64,000 bases of DNA from Cycas panzhihuaensis (GCA_023213395.1 CM041465.1:106523741-106587740), one strand, 5' to 3'; shown: positions 11,709 to 24,524, counted from the stretch's first letter. The notes: generated by a model not told the origin, from the sequence alone. Made by a program: numbers and translations.

Positions 11709-13721
11709 ATGGATAAATTAATGCCTAAAGTCATCTTTAATGGTAATAACTTCAGCAAGTGGAAGAGTAATATGTAGTTAATACTCTAGGTAAACCAACT
11801 CTGGGTGATAACAAAGGTGAAAGTGGATGCAATTCTCCTTGATCATAAAGAATGTGTTTGTCTTCAAGAGAAGCAGTTTATGGCAGTTGGATTCTTGAAA
11901 TTGTTACTAGCGCTAGACCAAAAAGTGATGGCTCATAACCTTGAGTAACTAGATGAAATTTGGAAAAGTTGTATGAGACATTTGAGAAGAAAAAATAAAT
12001 AAGCATCTTACTTTGATGTTGGAGCTTCTTAGTTCTAAGGTGGACGATGAGACCAACATAAGTGCTTACTTGAACAAAGTCATCGATTTGAAGAATAAGC
12101 TGGCAAAGTTGAACCCAATTCAATTGATGATGTGTTGTTATTTACGGTGATTATGTTGAAACTACCAACTACATTTGCAACTTTCTAGACCATCTATGAA
12201 AGAGATGAAATAATGGAGGATGAAATGTTTGATGGTATCAAAAATCTCATTCTATGTGAGGATACCAAGTGAAAACACCACGAGATGCTTGATGGTTTTG
12301 ATTTGAATCAGGCCTTAGTCATGAAGACGTAGAGGAAAGAGATTGTTAAGGAAAAAACGTCCACACAAAGGATAGGGAAAGAATCTCAAGAGAAGAAGAA
12401 ATTTGCTAGAAAATGCAACTACTACAAGAAGGCAGCCACAAAGAGAAAAATTGTCAGTTCAGAAGACATGACAAAAGCAAAACTAGTCAAGATGATAAAG
12501 GGAAGAGTGTTGCAGCACATTATGTCAGAGTTTCAACCTTATCAGCAAAGTCAAGTTAGAGAGATTATTGGATTTTGGACTCTCAAGCTCAAAAGCACGT
12601 CTCTTTTCAGAACTAGAACTTTGATGCATGGAGTGCAAAACCTAGTAATGTTAAGATTGTCTCTGAAAATACTCACGTGTTACCTATTGAAGGTGTTGGT
12701 GATATATCCTTGGTAAGAGGCAAATTTAAAGGGGTATATTATGTACCCAAGGTGAAGATAAATTTATTTTCAGCTCGAGAGATCTACAAGCAAGGCATGA
12801 AGGTCAAGCTCTACAAAGATAGATGCTTGATTAAGGACCCAAAATAAAATTTCTCTATCATTGCTATTGGGAAAGTAAAGGATAATTTTTAGGTGTTTGA
12901 AATTTTTCAATCCCAAAAAAGGTCTTATACTTTTGTTGCCAGCACTGATGATGTGAGTAAGCTATAACATGATCACCTGGGTCATCTTAATTACAGAAGC
13001 ATCTCACTGATGAAAAAGTTAAAAATTGTTAAGGGATCACCATCGGATTCATGTTCAAAAGGTGTGTGTGAAGGGTGTATGCATGGAAAGTATTATCATT
13101 ATCCTTTTGCTTAGGATAATGCATGGAGAGCCAAAGAGAAGCTTGAACCTGTGCACATAGACTTGATGGGGGCACTCTCAAACCCTTATATATCTAGAGC
13201 TTGATATACTTTGGTGTTTGTAAATGGCTACACTAGGAAAGCCTAGGTCTATTTTTTCTAAAATAAGTCAAATGTGTTTGATTGCTTTCATGATTGAAAA
13301 ACAAGTGTCTAAAATGAACGTGATAAAAAAAAATAGTGATAATGGCAAAGAATCCAACAATCATACATTTAATCAGTTCTGTAAAGATCATGGTATAAAA
13401 CAGGAATTTAATATCACGTACACCCCATAACAGAATAGTGTTGCAAAAAGAAAGAACCATGATGGAAATGGCAAGGTGTATAGTGCATTCAAAAAACATG
13501 ATACTGATGTTTTGGGCAAAAGCAGTTACGACTATTATTTATATTCTAAATAGGATACCTACTCAAGCAATTTGAAGCATAACCCCCAAAGAAAAATGGA
13601 TTGGTCATAAATTAGCAATTAGTCATTTGAAAACATTTTGGTGCATAACATATACACACATCCCTGATGATAATCACAAGAAGTTGGATTGCAAGAGTTT
13701 AAAGTGCATATTTGTAGGCTA
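11709..13721 (+). pseudogene. Element D gag, protease and integrase part
   Basis: Gag starts at ATG 11709 (MDKLMPKVIFNGNNFSKW) and includes a readable stretch with SSKVDDETNISAYLNKV near 12030-12080. The protease region near 12570 reads ILDSQAQKHV, with the Asp kept but the following residues changed from the usual SGAS. GKFKGVYYVPKVKINLFSAR follows near 12720. The integrase zinc-binding part keeps HDHLGH and CEGC (about 12965-13080). The catalytic core is near 13170-13480, where SDNG is visible but the Glu position reads SVAKRKN. Several stops are present, including TAG at 13244-13246 where Trp is expected. Reading stops at CRxxVGY-like codons, where G is inserted. Confidence 0.85.
13717..13721. 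other. Target duplication, left copy, of element G
   Basis: GGCTA lies directly before the G 5' LTR. The right copy is AGCTA (16749-16753), one mismatch. Confidence 0.8.
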
Positions 13722-13947
13722 TGTTAGGAGGTAATATTTTATCTAGGTATGCAAAGAGTAATATGATAAACTCTTGTTTTGTAACTTATAATAGTGACAT
13801 GTGCCACTACAAGAAGAGTTGGTTACAAACCAAACTACAACAATTACAAGAATCGATGTATATTTAAGAAGATCACTTCCTCAATGCAATACAAGCCTAT
13901 TCATATATCTGTCTTCTGATTCTAAATTTCTCTGCATTAAATTAACA
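13722..13947 (+). repeat. 5' LTR of element G
   Basis: It begins TGTTAGGAGGTAATATTTTA and ends GCATTAAATTAACA. It is followed directly by TAGTATCAAAGC (13948-13959), a tRNA-Met primer site with G-to-A changes. Confidence 0.92.
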
Positions 13948-14086
13948 TAGTATCAAAGCCGGTATGACTGCTCATCTGGAGAGAGGGATTTAATTATTTA
14001 GTGATTGTCTCAAGAGATTAGAGTCTTCAAGAAGAAGACATAAGATTGGAAATCGTCTAAAAGGGAATTATTCCATCAATTTGTTT

Positions 14087-14594
14087 TTGTACAGACCCGT
14101 ACAGAAATTGTACTGACCAAAAAATTTGAAGTTCTCAAAATTCAATGAAACATGGTAGAGAGATAAATCATGCTCATCACATTTCCCAACTAGCCCGACT
14201 TCATTTGAGGCCATCTCGAGGCTGCTTTTGGTAGAAAATAGTCTGTGCGGGTTTGAAGAGGAACACTACAAGCATCGCTCAAATCTCAAAATTTAATCTA
14301 GTAACATCTGCTCTAAATCTTGTGTCTTATCATTTTGAAAGGATTGGAACCAATTTTGGGTCTTTGTGTGGAGTATTCTAGCTTTTAGAAGCATTTTTGT
14401 GTCCAAACCCTAACTGTGCCTTCTCTATTTCAGGCTATTTTCTCTAGATTGATGGACTCTCTCTAAAAAATAATTTTAGATCTGAAATCAGCACAAAAAG
14501 ACCTTTTTTAAGGTACATTTTGTTTGGTTCTGTATAGTTAGGGTTTTGTATAGAAATTCGTACAATTGTACGGTCAACCCTGTACAATTATACG
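14087..14594 (+). other. Leader of G with two GTAC-rich clusters
   Basis: The first cluster is at 14087-14118 (TTGTACAGACCCGTACAG and following). The second is at 14547-14594 (GTATAG, CGTACAATTGTACGGTC, TGTACAATTATACG). The internal deletion junction of the element comes within a few bases of the end of the second cluster. Confidence 0.6.
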
Positions 14595-14599
14595 ACTTA

Positions 14600-16514
14600 C
14601 AAATGCATTGATCCAAAAACAAATAGGATTTATGTTAGCAAAAACATTGTTTTTAATGAAGAAGATAATTTAGGTACTCAGTCTCAAATAAAAATAATTG
14701 AAGATGAAGTAAAGGATTTAGGCCATGAAGTCTTCACAAAAGAAACATCGTATATCACTACAGAAGAGATTTCCCCCATAGAATCTTCTTCAACTCATAT
14801 AGAGTCAGTTGAAGGAGAAAGCTCAACATAGGAAGAAAATTCATCTCCAAAACAATCAAGAACCGGGAAAGAATCAAGGAAATAAAAGAAATTGCCCAAA
14901 TGGTTTATCAAAATAGTCGAAGAAGGAGGAGAAAACGTGCTTAAACATAAAACGAGAACTCAGAAGCCGAAAGCCCTGTTTAGCCGAATTGAACCACAAT
15001 CTATCTAAGAAGCCCAAGGTCAACCAAAATGGAAAGCAGCCATGGACTCTGAAATGGATATGATTATCAAAAATCAAGCATGGCACTTAGTAGAACTTCC
15101 TCCCAACAAGCCAGTGGCGAATTGCAAATGGGTATATAAACTTAAAGAATTGGCTAGTGGAAAAGTTGAAAAATACAAAGCTCGAATTGTTGTAAAAGAA
15201 TACACCCAAACAACTAGAGTCAATTTTGAAGAAATGTTTCCTCATGTAGCCAAGCTAAATATAGTAAGAACTATGATTGCACTTACAGCATTACATAACT
15301 AGAAATTTTTTTAGTTAGATGTAAAAAGTGCTTTCTTAAATAGAGACTTGGAAGAAGAAGTCTACATGGCACAGCCTGAAGGATATATCAAAGAGGGACA
15401 AGAACATTTGGTGTGCAAATTAAAGAAAGCACTATATGGGCTAAAACAAGCTCCTCATACCTAGTATATCAAATTGGACCAACATCTGTATTAGAATGGA
15501 TTTCAACATTATAGCTCATAGCCTGTACACAAGGAAAAGGAATGGACTAGTTACAATAATTGTTGTTTATATAGATGACATGATTCTCACAAGAAATGAT
15601 GAAGAATCAATCATAGAGATAAAGAGACTACTAGAAAAAAGATTTGAAATGACAGATCTAGGGCTCCTTAACTACTACCTCGGACTAGAGGTAAGTCAAC
15701 AACAGAATCACATTTCCCTGTCTCAAAGTAAATACATAAAGGATCTATTAATCAAATTTAGGATGATGGATTGTAATCTATATGCAACACCCATGGAAAT
15801 AAATTGCAACATGGTAGCAGACGAAGGAGAGCAGTTAGTTGACATAACCTTGTACACACAACTGATCAAAAGTTTAATATATCTTGCAGCCATCAGACCA
15901 AATATATCATACTCAGTTGGATTAATCTCCAGATACATGGAGGAACCTATTTAAAACATTGGAAAGCTGCTAGAAGGATATTGAGGTATCTACAAGGAAC
16001 AATAGCTCTAAAACTGATCCATTCCCAAGAAGGACGGGCAAAACTGATAGGATACTATGACTCAGACTGGGTAGGAGATAAACAACAAAGGAAATCTACA
16101 AGTAGTTATTGCTTCTTCTTGGGTTCAGTTGCAATTTCTTGGTGTGGTAAAAAACAGCTCACAGTTGTACTCTCATCAACTAAAGTTGAATATAAGGTAG
16201 TTGTAACTACAGCATATGAAATAGTTTGGTTATAGCAACTTCTGGTTGAATTGAATCAACTATAGATTCAAGTAACAACCCTACATTGTGACAATCAGAA
16301 TGTTATTAAGTTGACCAAAATTCCAATTCTTCACACTAAAACCAAGCACATTGAAGTGCACCACTTTATAAGGGAAAAGGTTCACAATAAATAAATTGAA
16401 TTGAAATACTGTCCTACTGCAAAATAAATTACAGATCTACTAACAAAACCTCTTGGAAAAGAAAATTTCCAGATTCTAAGAGACCAGATAGGACTAAAAG
16501 AGATAAAACATTAA
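14600..16514 (+). pseudogene. RT and RNase H remnant of element G
   Basis: Reading begins at the end of integrase (KCIDPKTNRIYVSK) and passes through the linker (about 14650-14990). RT runs from about 15030 to 15950, with NCKWVYKLKE, the motif [20 protein letters not shown] and an intact YIDDM near 15570. RNase H follows (about 15980-16514) with YYDSDW and SSTKVEY, and the frame ends KEIKH before a stop. Stops interrupt RT, including TAG at 15462-15464 in place of a Trp codon. RT is closest in sequence to E and J within the window. Confidence 0.9.
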
Positions 16515-16521
16515 AAGATGG

Positions 16522-16748
16522 TGTTAAGAGGTAATGTTTTATCTAGGTGTTGCAAAAGGTAATGTGATAAACCCTTATTATGTAACTTACAATAGTGACA
16601 TGTATCACTACAGGAAGAGTCGATTATAAACCAAAGTACAATGGTTACAAGAATCGATGTGTATTTAAAGAGATCACTTCCTCAATGTAATACAAGTCTA
16701 TTCATACATCTATCTTTTGATTTTAAATTTCTTTGCATTAAATTAACA
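16522..16748 (+). repeat. 3' LTR of element G
   Basis: It begins TGTTAAGAGGTAATGTTTTA and ends ATTAACA. The target duplication AGCTA follows at 16749-16753. Confidence 0.92.
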
Positions 16749-17529
16749 AGCTATTTCAATCAAAATAAAGCTTATAGACCATGGGATTCGTAAGAGAGAA
16801 AAATTGTGATTAGTTGAGATCTTAAATTTGATAAGTCATCGATGTGTCATAGTGAGAAGTCATCAAAAGAACTTTTGTACCCCTACTGCATCCATTTCTT
16901 AGTGAAAATTCAACAACTGAAGAGGACAATGAGCTAATCAATATGATTCAAGAGGAAGTTAGACCAAGTGGAGAAGGTAATAGTGAGGAGCTCACATGAA
17001 GAAGTACCTATAGTACTAGGTCTTTCTATACCATTATGGATAAGGAAGACAATAAAGCATTCTGGTGTGGCATTGTAAAACCTTGTTTATGATAGAAGAA
17101 TAAGAAACCAACATGCTAGTGAGACTCTGGTGGTGAACACCAACGACTCCAATGATCTTGTTTCATATGAAGAAGTGAAGGATGATCCACGATGGAGATC
17201 TATGATAGAGGTAAGAGTATGGCTTAATCATGAAGAATACCACATAGGATTTAGTTCCCTTACCTCTGAAAAAGAACTTAGTTAGATGTAAGTGAGTTTA
17301 TAAGATAAAGTTTTGCTCTAATGGAGAGGTGAACAAGTACAAAGCTAAGCTTATTGCTCAAAGGTTTAAATAGAAGGAAGGAATTTATTATGAGGAGATA
17401 TTTGTACCAATCTCTAAGATAACCACAGTCTGGTTGATCATTTCCTTTAACAATTACATATCATTAGGAGTTACACCAAATGGACATTAAGTCCATGTTT
17501 CTTAATAGAGATCTAAAGGAGGAGATCTA
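16749..17529 (+). pseudogene. Element D: end of integrase, linker and start of RT
   Basis: This continues D after insertion G: a QNKAYRPWD-type motif (end of integrase), then the linker, then the start of RT with VKDDPRWRSMIEV near 17180, up to a FLIEI-type motif where B is inserted. Many stops and at least one frameshift occur. Assignment rests on the match to the copia order and on continuity with the pieces on either side. Confidence 0.8.
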
Positions 17530-17841
17530 TGAAAGAGGTTAATGTATCAAGGTCATTTGTGTAGATTAATTATGTGACCTTAGGATATATTATTAGCATT
17601 AGTCTCTTAATGAAATGTACTTTATGTGCATTTAGATGTAATTTCGAGTTCATGTCATTAGGCAGGAAAATCCTAACCCTAATGCTCACCCTCAATAATA
17701 AAAGGTGAAATCTCAAGAAGGGAGTAATTATTCATTCTCACCTCCAAGCTTACTCTCATATCTTGTTTCATCTTCTTTTTCATTCTCCATTGCCATTGTG
17801 TGCATGTGAGTGATTTATCTCCTAGATCCATCATTTCTTCA
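17530..17841 (+). repeat. 5' LTR of element B
   Basis: It begins TGAAAGAGGTTAATG and ends TTTCTTCA, followed after 2 bases by the primer-binding site TGGTATCAGAAC (17844-17855). Confidence 0.95.
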
Positions 17842-18973
17842 TGTGGTATCAGAACTAGAAGGGGATATATTCACTCCATTTCACTTGCATGGAGTCATTT
17901 TGCCTCTCCTTCACCTTCAATGTGAAGTATTGAGAGTGCATTAACATTTTGAGAGTATAAAATTATAATATTTTATATGTTGTTACTTTGTACATGTGTG
18001 CAAAAATTTAGAGGTGAAGAATACAAGTTTTTTAAGCTGTTCAGCTGCTGAAATAGTCCCAGAAGCATTAAAGGCCCAAAATTTCATAAAAATTCAACCA
18101 TCTCAGAATTTGATGAAATTTGGCACGCAAGGTCTCCTTCACTATAAGATCATTTTTAGCTTTTGGATCAACTTCATATTTAGCTTGCAACAACGAGTTT
18201 TAGCTCTGACCAAAAGGGTAAATTTTATGGATAAGTGATTTAAAGCACTTTTCCTAATGAAATCCTTCAATTATAAGTTGAAGATCTGAAAGTTTTATTA
18301 AGAAATCTAATACATTTATGTCTTAAGATAATTTTAAGATAAATCTCATCAAATTTCATCCACTGGTTAGTGACATCTATGCAGTTTTCTCATTGTTGCT
18401 GATTTTGCCTACTCAACCCCACAAAGGACCTTGCAAGGGCATTTTGGGTAAGTTTTTGGCAGATTTTGCAGATGGTGCAAAAGGAAAAGTTCATGTACAT
18501 GTCAAAATGTAACTTTTAATATATTAAAGCCCAGATTCTAAGACAGTTGATCTGGCATGATTTTATTTTAGTGTTTTTTCGGGTAGAAAAGTTTTTGTGC
18601 GTTTTTTAAAATCTGACTTCACAAATCTATCAAAAACGACATTCTGAACACTTTTTCCTTTGTCATAAATTCATATTTTATCATTTAGACCTTCATATTT
18701 GTAATTTCTAAAAATTTACCGATTTATCATTATTTGTAAATTTTGTAAAAAAATTACAAAATAGGACAAAATAGCATGCATATAGATTTAGAAAAATCAT
18801 CATTTTAGTAGCAAGTTGATCAACTTTTTAGCTCATTGTGGCTTTTGGATCAAAACTTTCAAAATCATATTTAGAAACATTGTATTAAAGCAAGGAAAAC
18901 CTTAGATTGGAAGCAACATCCAATTCTCCTGCTAAATCTAGCATGCTTTTCTATTTACACACATAGCTTAAAA

Positions 18974-19030
18974 CATCACAAAAGTAGCAACAACAACAAA
19001 GCATCACAAAAGCAGCAACAACAACAAAGC
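18974..19030. repeat. Minisatellite in leader of B, about 2 units
   Basis: Tandem copies of CATCACAAAAGCAGCAACAA with CAACAAAG. This is the complement of the array in A (883-988) and C (31906-31990), with fewer units. Confidence 0.8.
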
Positions 19031-19130
19031 AAGCATGAAAAGCAAACAAACACATTTGGCAAGTTTCTATTTCAATTTTCAGTTATATGAAAATATCTTA
19101 CACTATTCCTAAAAGGAATCTAATCTGTAC

Positions 19131-19600
19131 GATCTATACCGCTAGTTCTTGACTTGTGCGCACACTCGCCTTGGTTGAAATAGACTAAGGCTGGCCAAAG
19201 TCTATGCCCTAAGGGAGGTGTGAGTTTCATACTGGGTCTGGTCTTAACCGGAATAGTGGTGGAGGGACAAGTTAGCTATACCTACAGCCTCCAATTAGGG
19301 ATAATCCTGATAACCACACGAAAAAACTGAAAACCTTAATGTAAGATTAAAATTAACTTGGTCCAATATCCATCATAGCCGTAGGATACGCAGTATCGTT
19401 TGACTCTTCGGGGGAGGCATATAGTTGCTCATTGGTGAACTAGGTGAGGACTAGGAGTACCTTGGCTCAACTGTGACTTGGATTTCATCACCAAGGGCAG
19501 GTGCGAGAATCGTGGATGAAGGCCTTAATTGTATACTAAAAGTCTTAGGCATCAAAACCTTGCCTACATTTGGACATAAGTGAGAGGTTAGTGGCATAAC
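19131..19600 (+). other. Conserved leader block of family 1 (copy B)
   Basis: It matches the A, C and L copies over about 470 bp, ending about 200 bp before the gag start. The opposite strand has a nearly open reading with motif ALGDEIQVTVEPRYS, shared with C. No sense ORF is conserved, so a cis-acting RNA or DNA role is more likely than coding (inference). Confidence 0.75.
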
Positions 19601-19808
19601 ACATCACCACTCTTTGCCAACTCTACATTAGGCCTCATTCTTATATCATTACTTATATTCATTTTTTATATAATTGTTGAAAAATAGTTAATCATTGCTT
19701 GCTTCTCATCATAACAATCATTTCTATATCCTTGTTGCGTCAGGTGTCTTAGCCACATGTGTCAGTGGCATATACTTCTATCATCTCTTTTACTTCTTCA
19801 TCATCACC

Positions 19809-22800
19809 ATGTCATCTCAATTCAAGCAAAATGTCAACTGCATATTGAAAGGCAAAGAAAATTAGGATATATGGTACACTAGAATTAAAAATGCTGCAAA
19901 GTATGGAGGCCTTTGGAGAGTCCACTTACAGCCTACACCCAAAGACACCAAGAATCTGGCCACAACAAATGCTTCAATTGGATCCGCCCCAATAGCTCCT
20001 ACAGATGCTACAGCTAAACTACAATGGGAGATAGATGATGAAAAGATTTGTGCAAGAATTTTGTTGCTTATTGATCACTCCTTGCACAACTTGATAAATG
20101 AAGAGGAACATGATACAACTTGGAAGGTCCTAGAAGTTCTTAGAAAGAACTTTGATACAAAGTTAGATTTAGAATTTGTTCATCTTGTTTTAAAAATGAA
20201 AAAATTAAAAATGCAGAAGGGACGAGCTCATAAGACAATAAATCTCCTTCGACCAATCAAACAGGTAATTGACAAAAACTTTAAGACCTAATGCATCACT
20301 TGGGCATTTTTGATCTAGTCATGTTTACATATCCCCAATTATAAAAACTTGCTTGGAAGTCTTCAATCTAGTGGAACATTGAAGACACTCAACTTCGAAG
20401 CACTTGCCGAGAAGTTCATAGAATTTGATAAGACCTTTGATACAAAATTTATAGCCTCTAACTCTCTTCCAGATGTAGCCTTTAAGGTAGAAGAAGAAGT
20501 TTGCTACACAAAAAATCAAGGTCCCTCTCGTGGTAGAGGAAATAACTGAGCAAGAGGAAGAGGAAGAAATATAGGAAATCGTCCATAAGGTCAATCAAAC
20601 CCTCAATCACAACCTCGACAGTTTCAAGGCCAAGGGCCACCTCAACAAAGAGTAAGACAGTCAGGCCAAACCAGTACTTCTTCAGGGACTGGTAATCAAA
20701 CCATTATGTGTGATTAATGTAACCGTAAAGGACACTTAGCAAAAGATTACAGAACTGCCACTTATAAGTTGGCCAAGTTCCAACCAAAACATGGAGCTCA
20801 CAATGTTGAAGAAACTTGTGAAGAATTCTTTAATAGTGCAGGTTTTGTACAAGCACACATTCAAAGAATTGAGAGATCTTTAGCATTAAACACCATTGAC
20901 CAACCAAAGAGATACTTTGAAGCTCGGTGTGGATATATCACTTGTGAATTCCCTTCACCAATGCGAAGCCCTATTGGAATTGCCAATAGTGTGGCTTCAA
21001 TCGATGGACAGTGGATCATGGATACAGGAGCAACTCAACATATGACATGCAATCGTAGTCTATATCAAACATTTGACTCAAATGTTTATGGAGTTGTTCA
21101 CATGGCTGATAAATCACAACAACCTGTTGAAGGAATTGGCAACATTTGCCTGAAACTCCCAGGCTTAGAAGATTTTACATTGCTTGATGTCTTATACATA
21201 CCTAATCTCAAACAAAACCTACTCTCTTTATCCACACTTATTTCTCGTGGATTTGATCTAAGTGTAACCGCAAATGACCAGACTCTTAAGGTCATTCACC
21301 CTCTAACTAATCAGGTGGTTTTAACTAGACATCTATCTGGCAAACTCTTTTGACTGAATGGCTCTCCATCTTCTGAAGCGCATTGTGCTTAAAGCCCTTG
21401 TGCCAACGAAGAATTTATATTTAATTCCATCTTGACCCATCCAACGTTGTCACCAGAAGCTCTTTGGCATGCTCGTATGGGCCATGTTCATATTGATAGA
21501 CTTAGAGATCTTTCTAATACTCTTCCAAACCTTCCAAAGTTTTCCTCTAAGCCCTTTAAATATGAAGCTTGTATCATTGCCAAATCTCATTGATAACCCT
21601 TTCTTAAAAGTCAGTGGAAATTGAGCCATCCATTATAATTGGTACACTCTGATTTGTGCGGGCCAATGCCCATTCCTTCACTGAAGGGCAAGCTATATTA
21701 CATCTCTTTCATTGATGATTTCACTAGAAAAGTATGGATAGCTTTTCTATATAAGAAAGATGAAGCATTTCGTATATTCAAGGAATTCAAAGCCCTCACT
21801 GAAAAAGAGTCAGGTTATCAACTCAAATATCTTCGAACTGATAATGGTGGAAAATATACCTCACATGAGTTTGAAAGCTACCTTCGAGACAATGGAATCA
21901 AGCATTAAATAACAGTAGCAGGTACCCCACAACAAAATGGAGTTGTCGAGCGCATGAACAGGACAATCATGAACATGGCTCATGCTATGTTAATATATAA
22001 AAATATACCTGCCTATCTATGGGCTGAAGCAATCTGGATAGTTGTTTATTATATCAATGTTGTTAGCCCATCAAAGGAAGTGCAATCACCTAATGAAAAG
22101 TGATCAGGACAAGCCCCCATTGTTCACTACATTAGAATTTTTTGCTTTATATGCTATGCCCATATTCTGGATGCAAATCGAAATAAACTCCAGCCAAGGG
22201 CACTTAAAGGCATCTTTGTTGGATACCTTATGGATAAGAAAGGGTATAAGGTCTTCATACCTTCACAATAAAAAATCATCGTTACTAGAGATGTCGTTTT
22301 TGTGGAGATAGAGAATCAATTATTTAAATTAGACTCCATAGTACCCTCACACTGCTACAACAATGTTATCAAGTATGATGTTCAGATTCCAAAATTTGGG
22401 GGGGAGAGGGACAGACATAAATTACTCTAAATGTTGGAAGCTGGCAATAGAGCCTTGGAGGATACAAGTTGTGACTCTCAATAAATAAGTGTACATCCAG
22501 CACCATCTTTTGAAGATAACAGAGTTGACAAAGGTAAAGCCATTATAGAAGAACCATCCTCTCCACCTTTAGTTGATAAAGACAAAACAGTGATAGAAGG
22601 ACCATCTTTCTCAGGCACATCAACATCCTCCTCACAAATTAATCATTTTAACGAACATGATAAAAACCAAGAAGTTGGGGAAATGAGGATATCATTCCCA
22701 ACTCGAGGATCTCGAGAGTCCCGCCAACTCACTAAAGACATACGACCAGATGAGGTGGGCAAAACTGGCACTCGAAGTTCCCATAGAGGAAGGATATAGG

Positions 22801-24345
22801 AATCATTATATACTAAGCTTAAACCAGTAGAATTTCACCTTACTCTTAATGAAGAGCCATTAACATACCAAAAAGTTGTAAAGCATACAACTTGGAGAAA
22901 CACCATGAATGAAGAGTACCAATCTCTTATCAAGAACAGTACATGGGAGCTCGTTGATCTACCACTTGGCAGAAAGGTAGTTCAAAATAAATGGGTGTTC
23001 AAAAACAAATATAGATCAGATGACACCCTTGAAAAACACAAGGTGAGGTTGATAGCTAAAGGATTTATACAAAGGGAAGGCATCGACTACACTGAAATCT
23101 TTGCACCTACAACCAAGAGGCCTACAATTAGAACTCTTGTGGCCTTGGCTGCTCAACAAGGTTGGAAAATCCACCAACTCGATATTAAAACTGCGTTTCT
23201 GAATGGAGATCTTGAAGAAAAAGTTTACATGGCTCAGCCAGAAGGATATGAGATCGAAGGTCAAGAGCATAAGGTTTGCAGGCTCAGAAAGTCCTTGTAT
23301 GGCCTTAAAAAAGCCCCTTGCACTTAGTTTGCCAAGTTGTCTGAAAGGATGAGGCAACTTGGATACAAGGTTTGTGACTATCAAGATATTAATACAATGT
23401 TGTTCATCAAGCACCATAAGGATAAAGTCACTTATCTCATAATCTTTGTGCATGACATGCTAGTAACAGGTAATAGTGAACAGGCAATAAGCCAGCTGAA
23501 AAAGGACCTTGGCAAAACATTCAAATTGTCTGACATCGGTTTGATGAAATATTACTTGAGAATTAAAGTAACACAAAAGAATGGAAAATTTTTCCTCTCC
23601 CAAGAAAAATACATCAACGATCTTCTAACCAAGTTTCAGTTAGAAGATGCTCAACCAGTGATGTTACCTATGGATCCTAACACCAAACTCTCAACTAAAG
23701 GTAACACTAGGGAGGCAGACGCAACACTCTACAGGAAACTTGTAGGTAGTCTCATCTACACTACCAATATAAGGCCAGATATTATACACTCTGTCGGCAT
23801 TCTTGCTCATTATATAACAAATCCTAAGTAGAATCATTGGCAGGCAGTAGTGCGAGTGTTGAGATATCCTAAGACGACCAGTATGAACCTAATTTAGACT
23901 TCAAGCTTTCTACATACACAGACTCAGACTTTGTAGGAGATAAAGATACAGGAAGATCTACGTCTGGGTATGTAACGTTTCTTGGAACATCACCAATATC
24001 ATGGAGATCTAGACAGCAGAAGATAGTTGCAGATTCAACTACCAAAGTTGAATACATTGATGCTTCTCAGACCAGTAAAGAGGTGATATGGCTGAGAAAA
24101 TTATTGGAAACATTAAATATCACCCAAACAAGTCCTACGAGTCTTCATGTGGATAATTAATCAGCAATCTGCATGGCAAAAAATCCTGTATTCCACGATC
24201 ATACAAAACACATAAGTACGAAAGTCCACAGAATTAGGGAACTTGTTCATGACAGCACAATTCAATTAGATTACTGTCCCACAGTAGATCAAGTGGCCGA
24301 TATCTTCACCAAACCACTAAAAATGGTGAAGTTTGAATAGTTCTA
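19809..24345 (+). pseudogene. gag-pol remnant of element B
   Basis: Gag starts at ATG 19809 and meets a TAG at 19863 in place of a Trp codon. The zinc knuckle near 20710 has a stop and a Cys-to-Tyr change. Protease keeps IMDTGATQHM (near 21020). Integrase keeps HARMGH; one of the two Cys residues of the zinc site is Tyr. The core residues are visible in VHSDLCGPM, RTDNGGKY and NGVVERMN (21640-21960). RT spans about 22900-23830; the expected FVDD reads FVHD near 23450. RNase H follows with a frameshift near 23880, ending at a TKPL motif. About ten stops are scattered through the frame, so the element is not autonomous. Confidence 0.93.
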
Positions 24346-24368
24346 AAGGTAGCTCGGCCTTAGGGCCT

Positions 24369-24395
24369 CCATCTTCGATTGATCAAAGAAGATGG
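24369..24395 (+). other. Conserved 3' hairpin of family 1 (copy B)
   Basis: A perfect 8-bp stem (CCATCTTC / GAAGATGG) encloses the 11-base loop GATTGATCAAA. The loop contains the self-complementary TGATCA. The same 27 bases occur in C on the minus strand at 26531-26557. Confidence 0.7.
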
Positions 24396-24412
24396 CAATA
24401 GGATCATCATAC

Positions 24413-24524
24413 TCTATTTTCTTCGTGAAAACCCCTTGTAGGCGCAGAAGAATAAGAGTAAGTCTCTGCTCTATCCTCTTTGTGAAAACCCCATGTGAGC
24501 ACGGAAGGATAAGGATTATACTTA
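24413..24524 (+). repeat. Two 56-bp imperfect direct repeats in 3' region of B
   Basis: CTCTATTTTCTTCGTGAAAA (24413) and CTCTATCCTCTTTGTGAAAA (24469) start two successive units. A shorter third TGAAAACCC motif is near 24543. The corresponding region of C (about 26340-26515) has the same arrangement. Confidence 0.65.

Larger units (their letters stand above)
13722..16748 (+). mobile_element. Internally deleted copia element G (family 2), inserted in D
   Basis: The element is only 3027 bp, against about 5.1-5.2 kb for E and J. LTRs of 226 and 227 bp are present, with a primer-binding-like site and a 3' purine-rich stretch. The interior jumps from leader sequence to the last codons of integrase near 14600, so gag, protease and most of integrase are gone. 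The LTRs differ at about 27 positions by eye (about 12%). It is flanked by GGCTA/AGCTA and interrupts the integrase of D. Confidence 0.92.

Noticed and set aside
23016-23453. 145-codon minus-strand open frame opposite element B RT
   Set aside because: It is a shadow of the RT coding frame of B.
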